A DNA stretch of 37,322 bases from a virus. The first letter of the stretch is position 1, and every line of letters begins with the position of its first letter. The notes beneath the pieces are model-generated. The model worked only from the letters and a program-made list of their open reading frames with translations, did not search any database and was not told where the DNA came from. Made by a program: the position numbers and the translations under genes. Below are positions 23,103-29,510 of this stretch, piece by piece. The stretch lies in the IMG/VR virus record IMGVR_UViG_3300044960_000372, positions 1 through 37,322 of that record, one strand, 5' to 3'.

Positions 23103-23579
23103 ATGCGTCCCATGCGTCCCGCCCTCGTGCTCCGGTCACTTGTCTCCGGTCTATGCGTGTACGTCGTTGCGGCCGCCTGCGCCGCCACCGAACACCACCT
23201 ATCCACCGCTGACGGCGGCGTCGTCGACCTCGGCGACGCCATCGCCGAGCTCCCCGATGTTGTCGCCGACGCCCTCAGCAACCCGGTCGGCGAAGCCGAG
23301 GCCGCGCCATCCCTCAGCGTCGACGTCGCTACCGAGCCGTGCTCGACAGTCCTAAGGTACGGGAGCGGCGAAGCGTACTTTGCCGTCCACGCGTACCCAG
23401 GTCGGAGCCGTGTCGAGCTCTCCGCGGTGCGGGCCATCGTGAGGTCCGAGCTCGTGCCCGACTACCCCGACAGCGTCGGCGCCGCCGTCTTCGTGCGAGA
23501 CGGGAGCGTAGCTGTCTTCTGCGGGCTCACCGGCAGCGGAGCTCCGCAGCACTCGGTGACCCTCGTCCTTCCGCGCTGA
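23103..23579 (+). CDS. Putative lipoprotein, moron-like, opposite to flanking genes
   Basis: The 158-residue protein has a basic N-terminus, a hydrophobic stretch (about 8-25) and VAAAC, a lipobox-like end with Cys26. The mature part is acidic, with two more cysteines (80 and 140) and beta strands. It is the only plus-strand gene between two minus-strand operons, which is how morons are placed. TTGAC at 23066-23070 could be a -35 element, but no good -10 is seen. Export to the envelope suggests lysogenic conversion or superinfection exclusion; the function is unknown. Confidence 0.55.
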   Translation: MRPMRPALVLRSLVSGLCVYVVAAACAATEHHLSTADGGVVDLGDAIAELPDVVADALSNPVGEAEAAPSLSVDVATEPCSTVLRYGSGEAYFAVHAYPGRSRVELSAVRAIVRSELVPDYPDSVGAAVFVRDGSVAVFCGLTGSGAPQHSVTLVLPR

Positions 23580-23720
23580 CGTCACCGCCCGAGCGGTTCG
23601 GTGACGGAGGGCGGTGTCACCGGTGACAGTTCGGGACCGCGCGCACAAAAAGTCGAGGCTCCCCGCCATCCGGCCCACCCCGGCCGGCACTGTTCAGGGG
23701 CGGGGGCCAACCGGGCCGAG
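23580..23720. terminator. Convergent intergenic region with inverted repeats
   Basis: The region lies between the ends of two convergent genes. It holds GTCACCG (23581-23587) paired with CGGTGAC (23599-23605), a perfect 12-bp palindrome GTCACCGGTGAC (23616-23627), and a CCGGCC/GGCCGG hairpin (23670-23687). A T-run on the minus strand (CTTTTTG, about 23646-23652) lies downstream of that hairpin. Bidirectional termination is the simplest reading. The repeated GTCACC half-sites could also be protein-binding sites. Confidence 0.4.
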
Positions 23721-23879
23721 TCAGTTCAGGCGGACGTCCGGCACCCACCGCTCGACGACGGCGAGCGTGCGGCCCTGCTCGTCGCGGAGCAGCGGCCGCT
23801 CGTCGGCGTGCGGGTCGCGCGTCTCGCGAGCGCGGAGCGTGTAGCCGTCGGGGATCTTCGTCTCGGTCTGCGGCGACAT
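23721..23879 (-). CDS. 52-residue hypothetical protein
   Basis: The product starts MSPQTETKIPDGYTLRARET and ends VVERWVPDVRLN. It is a compact charged beta-type sequence with no recognised family. The ATG at 23879 is preceded by GAGGAG with eight bases of spacing, a strong site. It is the last gene of the left early operon after RusA, across an 83-bp gap that shows a short AT-rich stretch (TGTTTTTATGCG, near 23933). Confidence 0.5.
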   Translation of the reverse strand: MSPQTETKIPDGYTLRARETRDPHADERPLLRDEQGRTLAVVERWVPDVRLN

Positions 23880-23962
23880 GAGGGCCACTCCTCTCGGCGT
23901 CCCGCGCATGTGTCGTAGCAATGTAGACGACGCTGTTTTTATGCGATTCTGCGCGCGTTTGG

Positions 23963-24430
23963 TCAAGCTGTCACCCTCCTCGCGATCCGGATCTCCACCG
24001 CCCACGAGCCGCGCTTGCTGCGCCGCTGCTCGTAGCTCCACGTCACCCGGTCGTCGGCGTCGTCGACGCCGAGCGCGTCGGCCACCCCGTCCCGGACCGC
24101 CTTCAGGCTGGAGACGAGGTTGTCCCCGTCCAGCCCCGAGGATGGCGCCAGACGGGCGATCGTGACCTGGACGGCCCGAGGTACCATCCGGACCCCGAAA
24201 CGCGTTCCTGGGGCATCCTCGCGCGAGCACGGGGCCGTCATGCCCTCGGCCGCCAGTGCTCCGGCGAGGACGAGCGCCACGGTCTGTCGCTGCTCGCGGC
24301 GCCGCCGGTGACGTCGCGCCCAGTGCTCGCGCTGGTTCGTTTCGCTCACGGTCCGGATCGGGAGCGTGACCACGACGTCGCGGTGTTCGCGCTCGCCGAG
24401 GTGCCACCGGGACTGGACGGCGACGGTCAC
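23963..24430 (-). CDS. rusA: RusA-like Holliday-junction resolvase
   Basis: The 155-residue protein carries the RusA signature near the C-terminus: SGLDGDNLVSSLKAVRDGVA followed by ALGVDDADDRV. Acidic residues D101, D103, D114 and D123/124 are the likely metal ligands, and K110 is the catalytic lysine candidate. It would cut Holliday junctions formed during phage replication or RecT recombination. The GTG start at 24430 overlaps the helicase-loader stop as GTGA. Confidence 0.85.
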   Translation of the reverse strand: MTVAVQSRWHLGEREHRDVVVTLPIRTVSETNQREHWARRHRRRREQRQTVALVLAGALAAEGMTAPCSREDAPGTRFGVRMVPRAVQVTIARLAPSSGLDGDNLVSSLKAVRDGVADALGVDDADDRVTWSYEQRRSKRGSWAVEIRIARRVTA

Positions 24431-25203
24431 GACTTGCCCCCGAGCGCCACGCGCTTGCTGGTCTCGATGATGCGCCGCGCGAAGCCGCCGTCGTACCGCC
24501 TCGCGATCGCCGCCGCGAACGCCTCGAGCGTCTGCTCCTCGGACGCGAGCCCGCTCGTGACCCACAGCGGCAGGTCGTTGTTTGTTCGCGTCCATACGAC
24601 GTCGGTGATGCACCCGTCCCGGTCCTCGCGCTCGCTCCCGAGGTCGTCGAGCACGAGCAGCGGGCAGGTCATGGCCGCCCGGACCAGCGGCGCCTCGTCG
24701 GCCCCGAGCCGGTGCCGTGCCCGAGCCCGAGAGAGCCAAGTAGCCTCGACGAACAGCGCCCCGGTCCGCTCGCCCGGCGCTGCGCGCACCCACGCGTCGA
24801 GCATCGCGACCGCGAGCGACGTCTTGCCGGACCCGGTCGGGCCGAGGAACAGCAGCCCCGAGCTCGGCGGGTTCTCGAGCCCGCGGCGTACGAGCTCGGG
24901 CGCCGCCTGCACACGCGCCTGGAGCTGCGCGAGCGGCACCTGGTAGGCCCACCGGAAGTGCGGCGGGATGCTCGTCCGTGTCGGCTCGAGCAGCGCCTCG
25001 TGGTGCGCGGCGAGGTCGCACGCGTCGCAGGACTTGCGGCCGTCCACGGCCGCGCCGCAACGCCGACAGAGGTACCGGCCGCAGCGCTCGCATGGCCGGT
25101 CCGTGCAGGTCCGCGCGTGCTCCTCGGCCGCCGCCTGCTCGCGCTGCACGCGCTCGAGGACCGCGCCGAGCGTCTCGCGGATCCAGTTCCCGTCCGTGGT
25201 CAT
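24427..25203 (-). CDS. DnaC-like helicase loader with N-terminal zinc finger
   Basis: The 258-residue AAA+ ATPase has an N-terminal cluster of seven cysteines (residues 33-62, e.g. CERCGRYLCRRC), Walker A GPTGSGKT (121-128), Walker B LLVLDD (182-187), a sensor strand LPLWVTSGL (211-219) and a C-terminal RRIIE arginine pair (244-245). It should load a replicative helicase (host DnaB, since no helicase is encoded here) at the phage origin. It overlaps its neighbours by ATGA and GTGA. Confidence 0.85.
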   Translation of the reverse strand: MTTDGNWIRETLGAVLERVQREQAAAEEHARTCTDRPCERCGRYLCRRCGAAVDGRKSCDACDLAAHHEALLEPTRTSIPPHFRWAYQVPLAQLQARVQAAPELVRRGLENPPSSGLLFLGPTGSGKTSLAVAMLDAWVRAAPGERTGALFVEATWLSRARARHRLGADEAPLVRAAMTCPLLVLDDLGSEREDRDGCITDVVWTRTNNDLPLWVTSGLASEEQTLEAFAAAIARRYDGGFARRIIETSKRVALGGKS

Positions 25204-25979
25204 AGGTCGTTCTCCGTGCCGGTCTTGAGCCAGTGGTTTGTGTTCCCGAGGGGCTGACGGTCACCCTTCGGTCCGCCGGAGCTCCGTGCGGCGGCGGCCC
25301 TAGCGCGCTCGCTACGGACGACGTCGCAGAGCCAACCCACGGCGTCCTCGTGGTTCTGCGCCCATCCCTTCCGGGCCCGGCTGGCGCGGTACGACGCCCA
25401 GCGCGCCGGCAGGTCCCCGACCTCGCCGCCCACGGCCATTGCCGCGGAGCCAGCCGCCTCGACGAACCACTCCGGGGGGGTAGGCGACCTGTCAGGTGGA
25501 TCTGATCTGCCTACAACGAGATCAGATCCAGAGATAGAGATAGAGCTAGAGCTAGAGATAGGAACATCAGGGGATGTTCTCGGAACCTCACCACCGAGTT
25601 CGGGTGGTGTTCTCTGTTTGTTCGCGCGAACAGCCTGCATGCGTTCACGCGCCCGCCTCCTCGCGGCGGCGATGTCGGCGGGCGTGTCGTTGTGCTCGTC
25701 GTACTTGGTGATGACGAGGCGATCCTCTCGGCGCTCGATCAGACCGACGGCCACGAGGGCCTCGATCTGCTTGGCCCTGTACCGCTCTCCCCCGCCCCAC
25801 GACGCGAGCGCGACCACCTCGGCGACGTCGCCCGCCGTCTCCTCGCCTCGAGCGTCGAGGAGCAGGAACAGGTACATGCCCATCGCGCCGGGACACGCCC
25901 GCTCAGCCCGCAGAGCTCGCTCATGCGTCCGGAGCTGGACCGCGACGCGCGCGTAGATCTCCCGCTTCTTCGTCGCCAT
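25200..25979 (-). CDS. Replication initiator-like winged-helix protein
   Basis: The 259-residue protein has an N-terminal winged-helix-type region (YLFLLLDARGEETAG through AKQIEALVAVGLIERREDRL), then TKYDEHNDTPADI. A Ser/Ile low-complexity linker is encoded by a hexanucleotide repeat, and a C-terminal Trp-rich helical region (ARWASYRASRARKGWAQNHED) follows. Its place before a DnaC-like loader matches phage initiators of the DnaD/O type. An origin would be expected inside or close to this gene; the linker repeat is a candidate. A G-rich GGGGGTGA serves as ribosome site. Confidence 0.6.
   Translation of the reverse strand: MATKKREIYARVAVQLRTHERALRAERACPGAMGMYLFLLLDARGEETAGDVAEVVALASWGGGERYRAKQIEALVAVGLIERREDRLVITKYDEHNDTPADIAAARRRARERMQAVRANKQRTPPELGGEVPRTSPDVPISSSSSISISGSDLVVGRSDPPDRSPTPPEWFVEAAGSAAMAVGGEVGDLPARWASYRASRARKGWAQNHEDAVGWLCDVVRSERARAAAARSSGGPKGDRQPLGNTNHWLKTGTENDL
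25530..25559. repeat. Hexanucleotide tandem repeat in the initiator gene
   Basis: Five 6-bp units read AGAGAT, AGAGAT, AGAGCT, AGAGCT, AGAGAT on the plus strand. They are AT-richer than the surroundings and encode a Ser/Ile linker. Iterated short repeats inside a phage initiator gene are where lambda-type origins keep initiator-binding iterons, so an origin role is possible. Confidence 0.6.
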
Positions 25980-25981
25980 CA

Positions 25982-25999
25982 GTCACCCCCGGAGGTGAC
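25982..25999. promoter_or_regulatory. GTCACC-N6-GGTGAC inverted repeat at the initiator start
   Basis: GTCACC (25982-25987) and GGTGAC (25994-25999) flank six bases, two bases upstream of the initiator ATG. The same half-sites form a palindrome at 23616-23627. It could be an operator; GC-rich palindromes of this size also occur by chance. Confidence 0.35.
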
Positions 26000-26036
26000 G
26001 ACGGGAAGCCAAGGTCCTACGATGCGGTTGCGCCCC

Positions 26037-26066
26037 GATGCTGTGTCGGGGTACACCGGAGGCACA
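26037..26066 (+). repeat. attP arm-type repeat, left copy
   Basis: This 30-bp sequence contains GCTGTGTCGGGGTACACCGG and has an internal GTGT/ACAC dyad. It matches 26245-26274 at 29 of 30 positions in the same orientation. It is probably a binding site for the integrase N-terminal domain. Confidence 0.75.
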
Positions 26067-26122
26067 ATCGAGGATCGAAGGCGGCTACCTGGTACGAGTT
26101 TTTCCAGCAGCCACGCAAGTTT

Positions 26123-26163
26123 GGGCCGATAGCTCAGTTGGTAGAGCAGCGGACTTTTAATCC
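26123..26163 (+). other. 5' half of tRNA-Lys(UUU): integration core
   Basis: GGGCCGA (acceptor 5' strand), TA, a complete D arm (GCTC and GAGC), the anticodon-stem 5' strand GCGGA and loop CTTTTAA with anticodon TTT are all present. The match ends after TCC. No T arm or 3' acceptor strand follows. It is therefore not a functional tRNA but the stretch shared with a host tRNA-Lys gene. Most tRNA-targeting phages carry the 3' half; carrying the 5' half is less usual. Confidence 0.8.
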
Positions 26164-26244
26164 TCGTTACCAGCCTACGAAGCGTCGCGTACATCGATAT
26201 TCACCGTGTTTTGGGGGTCCGCATGGGCCGCATTGTCCGGTTGG

Positions 26245-26274
26245 GATGCTGTGTCGGGGTACACCGGGGGCACA
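26245..26274 (+). repeat. attP arm-type repeat, right copy
   Basis: Same 30-bp direct repeat as at 26037-26066 with a single A-to-G difference. It lies on the integrase-gene side of the core. Confidence 0.75.
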
Positions 26275-26349
26275 GTCCGGCGGATGTGATCGGGAACGGC
26301 GAGCCAGGCCCGGTCTGGCATCGGGTGACCGGGCGAGGTTGGCCGTGGC

Positions 26350-27339
26350 TCACGACAGCCTCTCATCGATGAGCCGCCCCGCGTCCGGGGGCGGGAGCTG
26401 TCCGTAGACCTTCTGGAGCATGAGCGTGGAGCCGTGCCCCAAGAACTTCGCGGCGACCTCGTACGGCACGCCCGCGCGCACCATCCACGTCGCCGCCGAC
26501 CGGCGGAGCGTCCGCGCGGTGAACTCCGGCACGCCCGCGCGGCGGCACGCCCGGCGGATGTCCCGCCCCATCTTGCCCCAGGGGCGGAAGAGGTACTTGG
26601 CCGGCTCGGGCTCCGCGTACGCCAGCGCGTGACGAAGGAACGGCTCCATCACCCTGATGCGCGGGACCTCGCGTGTGCGCGTCGACGTCTTCGACCCGCG
26701 GACGAGGATGGTCTTCTCCCGCACGTCGCCTCGCTGGGCGGTGAAGATCGACGAGAAGTCGGACGCCGTCGCGATGCACCAGGCGACGGCGGCGCCGCGG
26801 TGGTTTGGCAGGTGCGCGATCGCGGCCCAGATAGTCTCTGGCGTGACCCAGTCCTTCAGCGGCTCGTACCCGGCGCGGTAGCGCGGGAGCACCATCTTCG
26901 GATCGCGGCCAAACTCACGTGCCCGCTGCGCGCTCTTGAGTGTGAGCCGCAGCGCCGTCAGCTCGCGGTGGATCGAGTGCGAGTGCGCGCCCTCGGCCTC
27001 GCGCTTCTCGACGTACGCCAGCACCTTGTCATGCGTGAGCTTCGCGAGCTTCACGCCGCCGAGCACGCGCACGACGTGGCCGATCTTCGTCCGGTAGAAG
27101 CGCACGGTCTCGGGGTTCATCGCGACGGTGATCTCCCTCAGCCATCGTTCCGCGGCGGACTCGACCGTGGCTTTGTGCGCACGATAGGTCTCGGGATCAG
27201 AGAGCTCGCGCTCCCATCGCGCGGCGATGAGCTGCGCCTTGCGCTTGTTCGTCTCGCGCGTCGACCGCCGGAACTTGACGCCGTGCTCAGATCCTCGGGC
27301 CCACCAGACACGTCCGCGGAGGTAGAGATGGAGGCGCAT
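26350..27339 (-). CDS. int: Tyrosine integrase
   Basis: The 329-residue integrase has a short N-terminal arm-binding region, a SAM-like core-binding domain (about 55-140) and a catalytic domain. Visible catalytic-type residues are K217 (GSKTSTRTREVP), the TLRRS arginines (279/280), H302 (FLGHGST) and nucleophile Y312 (KVYGQL). The place of the first catalytic Arg reads TASDF instead of the usual G-x-R, and the HxxR His is replaced. It is followed by attP. The ATG at 27339 lies inside the excisionase-like ORF. Confidence 0.85.
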   Translation of the reverse strand: MRLHLYLRGRVWWARGSEHGVKFRRSTRETNKRKAQLIAARWERELSDPETYRAHKATVESAAERWLREITVAMNPETVRFYRTKIGHVVRVLGGVKLAKLTHDKVLAYVEKREAEGAHSHSIHRELTALRLTLKSAQRAREFGRDPKMVLPRYRAGYEPLKDWVTPETIWAAIAHLPNHRGAAVAWCIATASDFSSIFTAQRGDVREKTILVRGSKTSTRTREVPRIRVMEPFLRHALAYAEPEPAKYLFRPWGKMGRDIRRACRRAGVPEFTARTLRRSAATWMVRAGVPYEVAAKFLGHGSTLMLQKVYGQLPPPDAGRLIDERLS

Positions 27340-27527
27340 GCTTCGGTCTGCTCTCTCAGGTAGGCATCGAGCGCGCTCCTGCGGACGCGCACGCATTTCG
27401 TCGCGAGCCGGACCATCCCGACGCGCGCCATGATCTCGTAGGCGAACGAGCGCGAGACCCCGAGCAGGTCCATCACGTCGTGGACCGACAGGGCAGGGTC
27501 GTCCGGGCCCAAGTAGCGCTCGGTCAC
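27138..27527 (-). CDS. Excisionase-like MerR/HTH_17 protein
   Basis: The first ~65 residues form a HTH_17-type domain (LSVHDVMDLLGVSRSFAYEI, then KCVRVRRSALDAYL), typical of excisionases and encoded directly before the integrase. The GTG start at 27527 overlaps the previous stop as GTGA. The frame stays open to 27138, overlapping the integrase by 202 bp. That tail is Arg/Ser/Pro-rich, as expected for an off-frame read of the integrase, so the real functional part is probably just the N-terminal domain. Confidence 0.65.
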   Translation of the reverse strand: MTERYLGPDDPALSVHDVMDLLGVSRSFAYEIMARVGMVRLATKCVRVRRSALDAYLREQTEACASISTSADVSGGPEDLSTASSSGGRRARRTSARRSSSPRDGSASSLIPRPIVRTKPRSSPPRNDG

Positions 27528-27634
27528 GGCGAGCACCCCCACGCGGTGAGCGCGCCGAGGACGGCGCCGGCGGTCACGCACGCGAGCGCGAGCAGCACGA
27601 GCGCGGCGCGCGGGAGGAGAATCAGCGCGCCCAC
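27524..27634 (-). CDS. 36-residue membrane peptide
   Basis: The product is a single transmembrane helix of about 25 residues (ALILLPRAALVLLALACVTA and onward) ending WGCSP. The GTG at 27634 overlaps the upstream gene by 13 bp, and the stop overlaps the excisionase-like start as GTGA. Coupled placement on both sides supports a real gene. Function unknown; small membrane peptides of early operons can act in exclusion or host control. Confidence 0.45.
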   Translation of the reverse strand: MGALILLPRAALVLLALACVTAGAVLGALTAWGCSP

Positions 27635-27849
27635 TGGTAGACCCCGACGAAGCCGTTGTACGGGTCGTGCGCCGCCCGCAGCACGCGCAGCGGGTCCGCG
27701 CCCGCGAGCATCACCGGCACCGGCGCGCGCTCGCGCTCCGCGGCGGTCGGCTCGATGCGCACCGGTACCGGGTCCGGCGGCGCCGCGATGCCGCCGCTCA
27801 TCAGCGCCCACTCGCGGCGCGTGCGCTCGGGATCGTTCTTCACGGGCAT
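27622..27849 (-). CDS. 75-residue hypothetical protein
   Basis: The product starts MPVKNDPERTRREWALMSGG and ends NGFVGVYQWAR. It has a basic N-terminus and Pro-rich centre, and no family is recognised. The ATG at 27849 is preceded by GAGGAG with about seven bases of spacing. It is the second gene of the left early operon and overlaps the membrane peptide downstream. Confidence 0.5.
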   Translation of the reverse strand: MPVKNDPERTRREWALMSGGIAAPPDPVPVRIEPTAAERERAPVPVMLAGADPLRVLRAAHDPYNGFVGVYQWAR

Positions 27850-27973
27850 GTTCAGGCTCCTCTTCGTTCAGGTGCGAGCGAAATTCGTGGATCTCGTCTC
27901 GCGGGTTTCTTGGGCGATCGGGCCCGTGTTCAGTGATCGGCTCGTCGAGCCATCAGACCTGTGCCACCTGTGC

Positions 27974-28000
27974 CGTGCAGTACTGATCCAGCACTGCACG
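27974..28000. promoter_or_regulatory. 8-bp inverted repeat between Cro-like gene and left operon
   Basis: CGTGCAGT (27974-27981) and ACTGCACG (27993-28000) enclose 11 bases, in the 183-bp gap (27850-28032) between the Cro-like gene and the 75-residue gene. There is no T-run, so an operator or antitermination/processing site is as likely as a terminator. Nothing else is seen in this gap. Confidence 0.45.
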
Positions 28001-28032
28001 CGCGGCGACCTCGCGCGCCGCGCGCTCGCGCT

Positions 28033-28302
28033 TCATCCTGCTTGGCGATGCAGCGACGTGTCCTCGAGGTGGTTGGTGCTCGACGTTGGCGCCCTCGCCG
28101 GCAGGTTCGCTGGCACATCACCCCTCGACCAGCGTTGGATTTTTTGGCGTAGGGCTTCGCGGGGTCGCGCCCCGCGGCAGTAGTAGCTCACCTGTGACGG
28201 CGACACGCGGATGCGCGCGCGCCGCATCGCGAGATGCGCGTCACTCTGCGAGAGCCCGAGCTTGCGGAGGTAGGCCGTGAAGGCTTCTGACCAGGTCGCC
28301 AT
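28033..28302 (-). CDS. Cro-like HTH regulator
   Basis: This 89-residue protein has a helix-turn-helix at about 16-45 (LGLSQSDAHLAMRRARIRVS, then PSQVSYYCRG) and a basic continuation. It is the first gene of the left operon and is divergent from the repressor, as Cro is from CI. The inferred transcription start coincides with the A of its ATG (28302), so the mRNA would be leaderless, as lambda cI is from PRM. Its operator lies in its own promoter, which suggests autoregulation. Confidence 0.65.
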   Translation of the reverse strand: MATWSEAFTAYLRKLGLSQSDAHLAMRRARIRVSPSQVSYYCRGARPREALRQKIQRWSRGDVPANLPARAPTSSTNHLEDTSLHRQAG

Positions 28303-28308
28303 GCCGGA

Positions 28309-28337
28309 ACAGTATGCTGATTCTGATTCCGACGCAA
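28309..28337 (-). promoter_or_regulatory. Left early promoter (PL-like) with operator
   Basis: On the minus strand TTGCGT (28337-28332), a 17-bp spacer and TACTGT (28314-28309) form a sigma-70-type promoter. The spacer contains GAATCAGAATC (28329-28319), an operator-like sequence. Bases 28308-28330 are the exact reverse complement of 29543-29565. The predicted start is at 28302, the first base of the Cro-like ATG. Confidence 0.65.
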
Positions 28338-28354
28338 GGCCCGCGGTGCGGGAG

Positions 28355-28367
28355 CAATTCAGAATTG
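28355..28367. promoter_or_regulatory. Operator-like palindrome CAATTCAGAATTG
   Basis: A perfect 13-bp odd palindrome, AT-rich in a GC-rich genome, lies 18 bp before the repressor ATG. It shares the core ATTCAGAAT with 29512-29520 and resembles the operators in both early promoters. Confidence 0.6.
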
Positions 28368-28384
28368 TATCCCAGGACTGCGCT

Positions 28385-28990
28385 ATGGTTCAGGAAATGG
28401 CGACCTCGGCAGCAGCGAAAGAGCCCGAGCCGGTCTCGGAATTCATCCGGATGCTGATAGAGCGCTGGGTGTCCGAGGGCCGGCGACTGAAAGACCTGGC
28501 GGCGGCGGCGGGACTGGCGAAGTCGATGCCTTCGCAGATCAAGGCGCGCACGAGCGACGCGACGCTCTACAGCGCGCGAAAGCTCGCCAAGCCGCTCGGT
28601 TACGCGGACCTTCCTGATCTCGTGAACGCGGCGTGGACATGGTGGCACTCGCGGGACCGGAGCGTGGTGCCGAGCTCGGCGGCGGAGGCGCCCCAGGCGG
28701 TCGCGCTGCGCATCGCGGAACAGTACGGCGTGACAGAGGACCAGATCGAGCGCGTGATGCAGCGGTACCCGCTCGAGGAGTACTGGCAGATGGACGCGCT
28801 CTGGTGGTTGGCGAAGTTCCACGAGGCGCGGACCGAGGACGCCGAGCTCGCGGCGGCGCAGCGGGCGATCGAGAGCGCGGAGGCCGCCGCCGCGCGGGTC
28901 CGGACGCGACGTCAGTCGGAGATCCGACGTGCCGTAAAGGAGCGCGCGTCGGTACAGCATCGTTCGGCCCCCAAGCGCCACGCTAGCTAG
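28385..28990 (+). CDS. Lysogeny repressor candidate (CI-like position)
   Basis: The 201-residue protein has a helix-turn-helix at about 33-56 (RRLKDLAAAAGLAKSMPSQI), a helical middle with WTWWHSR and YPLEEYWQMDALWWLAKF, and an Arg/Ala-rich C-terminal coiled coil. No LexA-like Ser/Lys protease motif is seen. The ATG at 28385 follows AGGA by seven bases; earlier in-frame starts (28277, 28301) fall inside the operator or the Cro-like gene and are less likely. It lies between two inverted early promoters it could repress. Confidence 0.6.
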   Translation: MVQEMATSAAAKEPEPVSEFIRMLIERWVSEGRRLKDLAAAAGLAKSMPSQIKARTSDATLYSARKLAKPLGYADLPDLVNAAWTWWHSRDRSVVPSSAAEAPQAVALRIAEQYGVTEDQIERVMQRYPLEEYWQMDALWWLAKFHEARTEDAELAAAQRAIESAEAAAARVRTRRQSEIRRAVKERASVQHRSAPKRHAS

Positions 28991-29472
28991 CGGCGCACCC
29001 CGACTGCGCGCGACGTGAATGTGCAGCCCTTCGGGGCTGTCTTGGCGGGGGGCAGAGCGCCGGAGTTGAGGCCCTCAAACCCGGTGGCGCTGAAGGTCCA
29101 CGAGAACTGAAGCGTGCCCGTTGCGTTGTTCGGATCGAGCGCGTCGGTCACGTTCAGGTCGCACTTTGTTTGCACCGTGCAAGCATCGACGATGTCGCCC
29201 GCGCATGCGCCGGAGGCGCCTTGGATCTCGATGGCGAAGTCCGGACCGCGGAGGCCGGGTGGCTTCGCCGTGATCGTCACGACCTGCTGGGCACCGGCGT
29301 TCGGGTTCGTTGCGGGGTCGAAGAGGTCTTCGCAGCCCGCGCTCTGCGTCTCCAGCGTCGCCTCAAGCGTGTAGGTCCCCTCGATCTTGCATCCCCCACC
29401 CGCGCCGGACGCCCCCGGCTCCGATGCGCACGCGCTCGCGAAGAGCAGCGCCACCCCCATCGCCATCCGCAT
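28987..29472 (-). CDS. Cysteine-rich lipoprotein, moron-like
   Basis: The 161-residue protein has a short signal sequence (MRMAMGVALLFASAC) with lipobox ASAC and Cys15. The mature part has six cysteines (28, 47, 90, 98, 104, 150), enough for three disulfides, and a beta-rich pattern starting CKIEGTYTLEATLETQS. It runs against the right early arm and meets the repressor stop with a 4-bp convergent overlap. Expression next to the repressor suggests activity in lysogens (surface conversion or superinfection exclusion). Function unknown. Confidence 0.6.
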   Translation of the reverse strand: MRMAMGVALLFASACASEPGASGAGGGCKIEGTYTLEATLETQSAGCEDLFDPATNPNAGAQQVVTITAKPPGLRGPDFAIEIQGASGACAGDIVDACTVQTKCDLNVTDALDPNNATGTLQFSWTFSATGFEGLNSGALPPAKTAPKGCTFTSRAVGVRR

Positions 29473-29510
29473 GGTCGTTAGACTCGCACAAAACGCGGAA
29501 GTCGCACGCG

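Larger units (their letters stand above)
26037..26274. other. attP: Phage attachment site attP with arm repeats
   Basis: The site has a 41-bp tRNA-Lys 5' half (26123-26163) in the middle and two direct 30-bp repeats that differ at one base (26037-26066 and 26245-26274), placed 56 and 81 bp to either side. The integrase stop lies 75 bp beyond. A tRNA-derived core flanked by repeated arm sites just downstream of a tyrosine-integrase gene is the standard attP layout. Confidence 0.8.

Noticed and set aside
26123-26200. A complete tRNA-Lys gene
   Set aside because: The 5' half including the anticodon loop is clear, but pairing fails after TCC and no T arm or acceptor 3' strand follows, so it was taken as the attP core.
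27930-28121. 63-codon minus-strand ORF in the gap after the Cro-like gene
   Set aside because: It overlaps the Cro-like gene in another frame, is Arg-rich, and has no ribosome site.
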